Assembly: GCA_002189035.1 (NCBI GenBank)
Contig: NEEC01000007.1
Coordinates: forward strand, 1 to 64,000
Source: Utricularia gibba
Lineage: Eukaryota > Streptophyta > Magnoliopsida > Lamiales > Lentibulariaceae
Direction: 5' to 3'
Length of the DNA: 64,000 bases
Positions 59,427-64,000 of the stretch are shown piece after piece (the stretch's first letter is position 1; each line of letters starts with the position of its first letter). The notes beneath the pieces are model-generated. The model saw nothing but the letters and a program-made list of their open reading frames with translations, did not search any database and was not told the DNA's origin. Made by a program: the position numbers and the translations under genes.

Positions 59427-59733
59427 ACAAGCAACTCAAAATGATCCAGACCTCTGTGGCGGGAAATCTTGACAACGACACTCCATGAAAAGTTGGCTCG
59501 CGCGGGCTCCTACACGATGGGCCAACTTCAGGCCTCGGCCCGTTAGGAAACCCAAGTTCGTAAATACGTGGCTAGGATGATGCCGTCAGAAATTCAATTC
59601 ATAGTCACATTCCAGAACAGCAAGACTGAATTTAGGTGTGAAGAATGGTGTAGAATAGAAGTGCGGGAAACCCACGTTACAATGCTCTCTCTGATTTACA
59701 GTGTAAAAGGGGGCCAGGCAGCTCCTCGTTCTT
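59427..59733. other. SMC2 promoter / COG7 3' flank
   Basis: About 300 bp between tandem leftward genes. No separate element was recognised. Confidence 0.4.
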
Positions 59734-62700
59734 TCACTCCAGTCTCACACCGCGCATCTTACAAACCAGGTTAACCGTCGGAAGATCAAGCTGGTTGCCG
59801 GTGTGTGACTTCACCAGATCCTTCATGTGCTCCGCTGGCGTAGAGAAACAAGTGTGGAAGGTGGAGAGAGCAGGTGGAGTAGGCACCGACAGTGCTGATA
59901 GCACATTGCTCAGGTACTCAATATCAACAGCCAGTTGCTCAGCGCCACGATCTGTTATTTTTTGAATCCCCCGTAACTGTTCAATGTAAAGACCAGTGGC
60001 CCCCTCCGCAACCTATCAGCAGTTCAATGGAAAATGCCATGTAAAATGGAATGGATGAGCTCCTCAAGGGGCAAGTATTTACCTTGAACATCCACTCCGT
60101 TGCGAAGAACTGGGCGTCCTCGGCATTGGTGGGACTGCTTGCAATCCCTTCAGCAAGGGGTTCCAGTTGTTGAGGTAAAGTAAGAAGGTATTCACCAACA
60201 TTAGTCACATACGCTTGAGGGTAGGCGCTAAAGCTGGGAAGCGGGAAGGCGCTTGGCTCGTCAACAGAAGACCATATTGGCTGGCGAGACAAATCATAGA
60301 AATGCTGTCTGACTTTCAATATCAGCACATCATATACTAGCTCGTTGACCGCATCCTCAAAAGCTGCTACTCTTTGCAGGGCAAGTGGAAGGGCATGAAA
60401 TCGAGGATCCTTTGACTGCCAAAAGCAAGAGAGAGTGGTTAGAGTAGAACGGGTAAGAGATTAAGTTGATATCAAATGCATGATGCCCTATCCTTGAAGC
60501 CTATGCATTCCCTTTTCCGATACTTTCAGTGCTTTTGAACAATGTTACCCATCAAGAAACAACAGCGCATTTCGGAGAGTAGCCGGCACAATACAAGCTA
60601 GCAGAAAACACCCTGTGTCTGCTAATTACCTGCTCTAGTAGGTTATAAAACTTCCTAGATTTCTCAGGGGCATCAATGAGCTGCAGTGAAGCACTACTAA
60701 TCGAGGCTTTTCCAGCTGTTGATAAATCCATATTGGCATCATCTTTATCGCCATGATGCTTATATTGATCAATACTAAAAGTGTACAGAGAAAGATCAGT
60801 GCTCAAACGAGCAAGTGTTGATCTCACGGAAGCTTCAAAAACTGAAATTCTGCTGTTTAAGCAATTTGCAACCATTAGAATTTGTAAGGCACCCTGAACA
60901 AATGACCATTCCTCGTCACTGGACATGAAATCATTTTTTCTTGGGTTTGATGCTTCCTCTTTCCTCTCTGATCCCGTTTCTCTCTTTGAACCAGCACTAT
61001 CCATTCCCTTATTATCAAGTCCAAACACTGACCTCAAAGACTTTAAGTTTGTCTGAAGAGTAGAGATGTATTGTAACATGACATCATCAAGGACAACTAA
61101 TAGCTCATTCGCCTCAGAACCGCCAGTAAAACTGATGCACCTATCCACCGCAGCTTCAAGAAGAAGAATGACTTGAGGAATAGACTCCTCCATTCTTCGA
61201 ACAGCTTCACTAAGCTCAACACCTTGGACTCCGATGATGCGAGTGCTAAATCCTCTGAGATCCAAACTTAGAATTCCACCAGATAACACTCCATGCTCGA
61301 TTTGTGCATATCTACATATAAACGAGGAACCACTGAGAAAGTGAAACAAAAACCAGAAGCGTCTATGCCATGCGAATCATAGCTAAGTTACCTTTGTTTA
61401 AAGGTTTCATATGGAAGGTAGATTGCCTTAAGTGCATTCAAAAACACCTGAAGATCGGAATCAGCAAACAGATGCTGTATGCTTCTAGAAAAAGTGGTGG
61501 TTACATTGTGCAGTTCTATTAAAGCTTTCAGATGCTTGGCTTCAATTCGGACACCCTTGGGCAAATCACCAGAGAGTATATCCAAGATACCTGAACCCAA
61601 GAGAAACGAGATTGGGGTTTAAATGTAAATCTGGGTAACAAGATATCACAGGGTACAGAGGTACCTTTGGCCAAAGCTTTGGTCTCGGGAACGACATCTC
61701 CAGTAGCAAGATTAACACGGAACACAAAATTTGGGGTAATAGCTGACATTGCCTCAATCAATAAAGTGGGAACAAGAGTTTTATGATCTTCTGGAAAAGC
61801 AAGCATGCACCTGCAGTGGAAAGTTTAAAGGAATAATTTCAATAAGATGAGAATGCCAGGTCCAGCATATTCTTAAGTAAATTATAAAACGCTAAAAATA
61901 TTACCACTTCAATTCCTGCTCGAGATATAGCAATAACTGATCATAAAAACTTGACAACCAGCGTGAGAATGGCAGAAATGGGGTGCTTGACTGCAGCGCA
62001 GAAAGCTCCCCAACCACATTCTTGTCGCTGACCAGCTTAGTGGACTGCTTACTCGAGTCAAATTCGTCCCATAGTTTATTAACAAATTTCAGATGAACCT
62101 TTGTATAGTAATTTTCTAATGATTTAAGCCTGCCAATGCGAGTGAGAATTCCCCGCATCTCCTGAGCAACAGTAACCTGCAAGATAAATCAGATGGAAAA
62201 CAGTTCATCTTATCAGCAACTGAACTAAGTCATCATTAAAAGAATCATCACAATACATTTGCTTAGTAATTCGAAAATAATTAACATTTTCATCGCAAAA
62301 TAGAACAGACTAGAATATACCTTTCTGTTACTCAAAGCATCTATCAGAAGATTCTGAACCATCGAATCTAGCCTATCTTCTAGAACTTCAAGCTGCTTCC
62401 TTATATTAGCAAACTCCGCAACCTGATAAAAAAGAATTCCAATACCATACTGGTCCTTGAAAACAGTCTTGTAAAGTCGGACCAAAATACTACCTCCCCA
62501 ACAGCAGTTAAACAATGCCTCATATTAGCGAGAGTTTCAGCAGCCCGAGGGAGATCACCACTGGCAAATACATCCTCTACAGTGGAGCTAAGTTGAGTCA
62601 AACCGGCAGCATCCTGTGCAGAGGATTAGGAAAGCTCGATTAAGTTGAAAATACAAAAAGCACTGACATTCAAAGTACGTGATATATGCATATACGCATA

Positions 62701-63309
62701 TGACCTGCAGCGTCTCATATGCAGCTTCCATCCTTCGCTTAACTGTATCGACCTTGGAAAGTGTTGCCACCGATTCCGCTGATGACCCCTCTGCCTGCAG
62801 CATACGTCTAAGTCAGCACCCAACACAGTCAATCGCACCCAAACACAGCAGATTTGCCCATCAAATTTTGAAACAATGGGAAGAGATTCTTGGCCACAGC
62901 CAAGGTAAACTCATCGTTGACAAACTAAAGAATCGGCACGCACTGTTTCCCCTACGCCGGAGCCGAGGATTTCCAACATCAATCGAAATAGATAAAACTC
63001 ATGACATCAAAGGATCCAGATAACCTGTTTGATGAAAAGAAGAATGCTAGCGATCGATGAACGCAGAGAGAGCGCGTCATCACGGAGGCGGAGGACATCT
63101 CGGGAGGCTCTTGGAACACGCAAGACGGCAGCAGCGCTCTGCTCTTCGAGCGAGGCGGCGATCTCCTCCGATGCCATCTGCAGCTTCATCTCCAGATCCA
63201 CCAAGTAGTTGTCGACAGGTTCCTGCGGATGCCTATGGTTTACGGCGCCATTTATCCATTTCTTAGGATCGAAATTCTGGTCGGAGAAAGCACTCAAATC
63301 GACCATCAT
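59734..63309 (-). CDS. COG7: COG7, conserved oligomeric Golgi complex subunit 7
   Basis: Multi-exon gene. The start is taken at 63309 (MMVDLSAFSDQNFDPKKWIN), because plant COG7 begins with this motif; an in-frame extension to 63360 lacks an ATG start of its own family type. The sequence continues with VDLEMKLQMASEEIAASLEE, VLRVPRASRDVLRLRDDALS, VDTVKRRMEAAYETLQ, LPRAAETLANMRHCL, FDSSKQSTKLV, HKTLVPTLLIEAMSAITPNF, ELSEAVRRMEESIPQVILLL, DEEWSFVQGALQILMVANCL and QLDLPTVNLVCKMRGVRLE, with the stop at 59734. Length (about 830 residues) and order match COG7 throughout. It tethers retrograde vesicles at the Golgi within the COG5-8 lobe; in Arabidopsis the EYE (embryo yellow) gene encodes it. No frame break was found. 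Confidence 0.94.
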
Positions 63310-64000
63310 CTTTGGTTGGTGCTCCTCCGGACCGACTGTAGATTCCGGCCGTTGGCTCACTCACCACGGCAAAGTTGGGAAATACGAAGGGCGAGAAGAA
63401 CTGGGGCTGAGGCTTGTTAGCCGTAGTGGGCCAGAGGCTAGATATGAAGACTTTGGGCGTCTCCCATTAGCAGCCCATCCCAAGTCCTATTCCCAGTAGA
63501 ACGTCAAATCCATTTATAGAGGAGGAATAGAAACCCAATGATGTCCATGAGAGGATTTTCAGGTGCAACAGCCAACAGGTATTTCTCATTTTCCTCTCTT
63601 TTTCTCCATTTATTGTCAATTATATTTTCACCAACAACAAAACGAAAAAGAAGAGCATAACTGGGGCTCCCTCGCCACGTATAACTGTGGCCCACCAGAT
63701 GTAAAGTTGCAATGGGGACGTGGGAGGCATGATTCGCGAATATCCATTGACCCACGCCGAAATGACCGAACCACCCCTCCGAGTACAGCCCATCCAATTT
63801 GTGAGAAATGACTATTGTGCCCCTACAACTCCCAGGCGTCTTCTGAAATCCACAGATGCGTACCCAGTTGAATCGTGGGTACATTTTTCCCAGGTCTCCT
63901 TGCAATCCAACAACGAATGAGCGCATTCATCTCCTCTTCCAGTGCTGATTTTCCCTTTCACACATGAAATAATGAAAATTCACTATGGAGTACTAACACG
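63310..64000. other. COG7 upstream region
   Basis: Promoter and 5' UTR of COG7, then unremarkable DNA to the window edge. A 140-codon open frame at 63504-63926 (-) has no recognisable features and is not called. Confidence 0.4.

Noticed and set aside
63504-63926. 140-codon open frame on the minus strand
   Set aside because: No domain, targeting signal or family-like composition; ends near the window edge upstream of COG7.

Overview
This window is nuclear chromosome-end DNA of a land plant, almost certainly a flowering plant. It opens with about 500 bp of Arabidopsis-type telomere repeat (CCCTAAA on the + strand, so this is a left chromosome end). It continues directly into intron-containing, gene-dense DNA that includes plant-specific families: PsaG, alpha-expansin, pectin methylesterase, CHX exchanger, mTERF4, U-box kinase, AMEIOTIC1/SWITCH1 and ceramide kinase. 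The sequence alone does not identify the species. No bacterial-type operon, CRISPR array, rRNA or convincing tRNA was seen, and I recognised no intact transposon.

Layout: 1-540 telomere decaying into variant repeats; 1139-3235 BUB1/Mad3-family checkpoint protein (+); 3850-6855 inactive LRR receptor-like kinase (-); 7943-10586 CHX cation/H+ exchanger (-); 11813-13660 pectinesterase (+); 14312-14749 psaG (+); 15490-16429 alpha-expansin (-); 18516-18994 DUF7804-type protein (-); 19838-21316 mTERF4/BSM/RUG2-like (+); 22786-24760 EDR4-like zinc-ribbon protein (-); 26524-27645 GNAT acetyltransferase (-); 27987-28823 plastid PCD/RAF2-like (-); 29028-30227 RABD (Rab1) pseudogene (+); 31028-33363 sorting nexin 2 (-); 34518-36667 WRAP73-like WD40 protein (-); 37269-37699 small LLP/DUF2423-like basic protein (-); 38799-40138 TMKL1-like short pseudokinase (+); 40672-43774 USP/kinase/U-box ligase (-); 44453-47754 ceramide kinase (-); 48290-49957 STP-type sugar transporter (-); 50768-about 53562 AM1/SWI1/DYAD meiotic protein (+); 53583-59282 SMC2 condensin ATPase (-); 59734-63309 COG7 (-).

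The genes do not form a pathway cluster. They are ordinary plant neighbours with 0.02-2 kb spacers, and shared themes (chromosome biology: BUB/Mad3, AM1, SMC2; Golgi/endosome traffic: SNX2, COG7, Rab pseudogene) look coincidental.

The strongest unexplained signal is a set of at least ten places where a highly conserved protein continues perfectly in another frame after losing exactly one base (expansin, mTERF4 three times, EDR4, LLP-like, CERK, STP twice, AM1). Three or more further candidates lie in N-terminal regions. All have the same sign (-1) and several lie in homopolymers, so uncorrected sequencing or assembly error is the most economical reading. The alternative, multigene decay near the telomere, can be tested. 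Other notable items are a gene starting only about 600 bp from the telomere, a Rab1 pseudogene that keeps its intron positions but has lost its central G-domain, and a tandem duplication across the SMC2 start codon that creates a three-codon decoy uORF.
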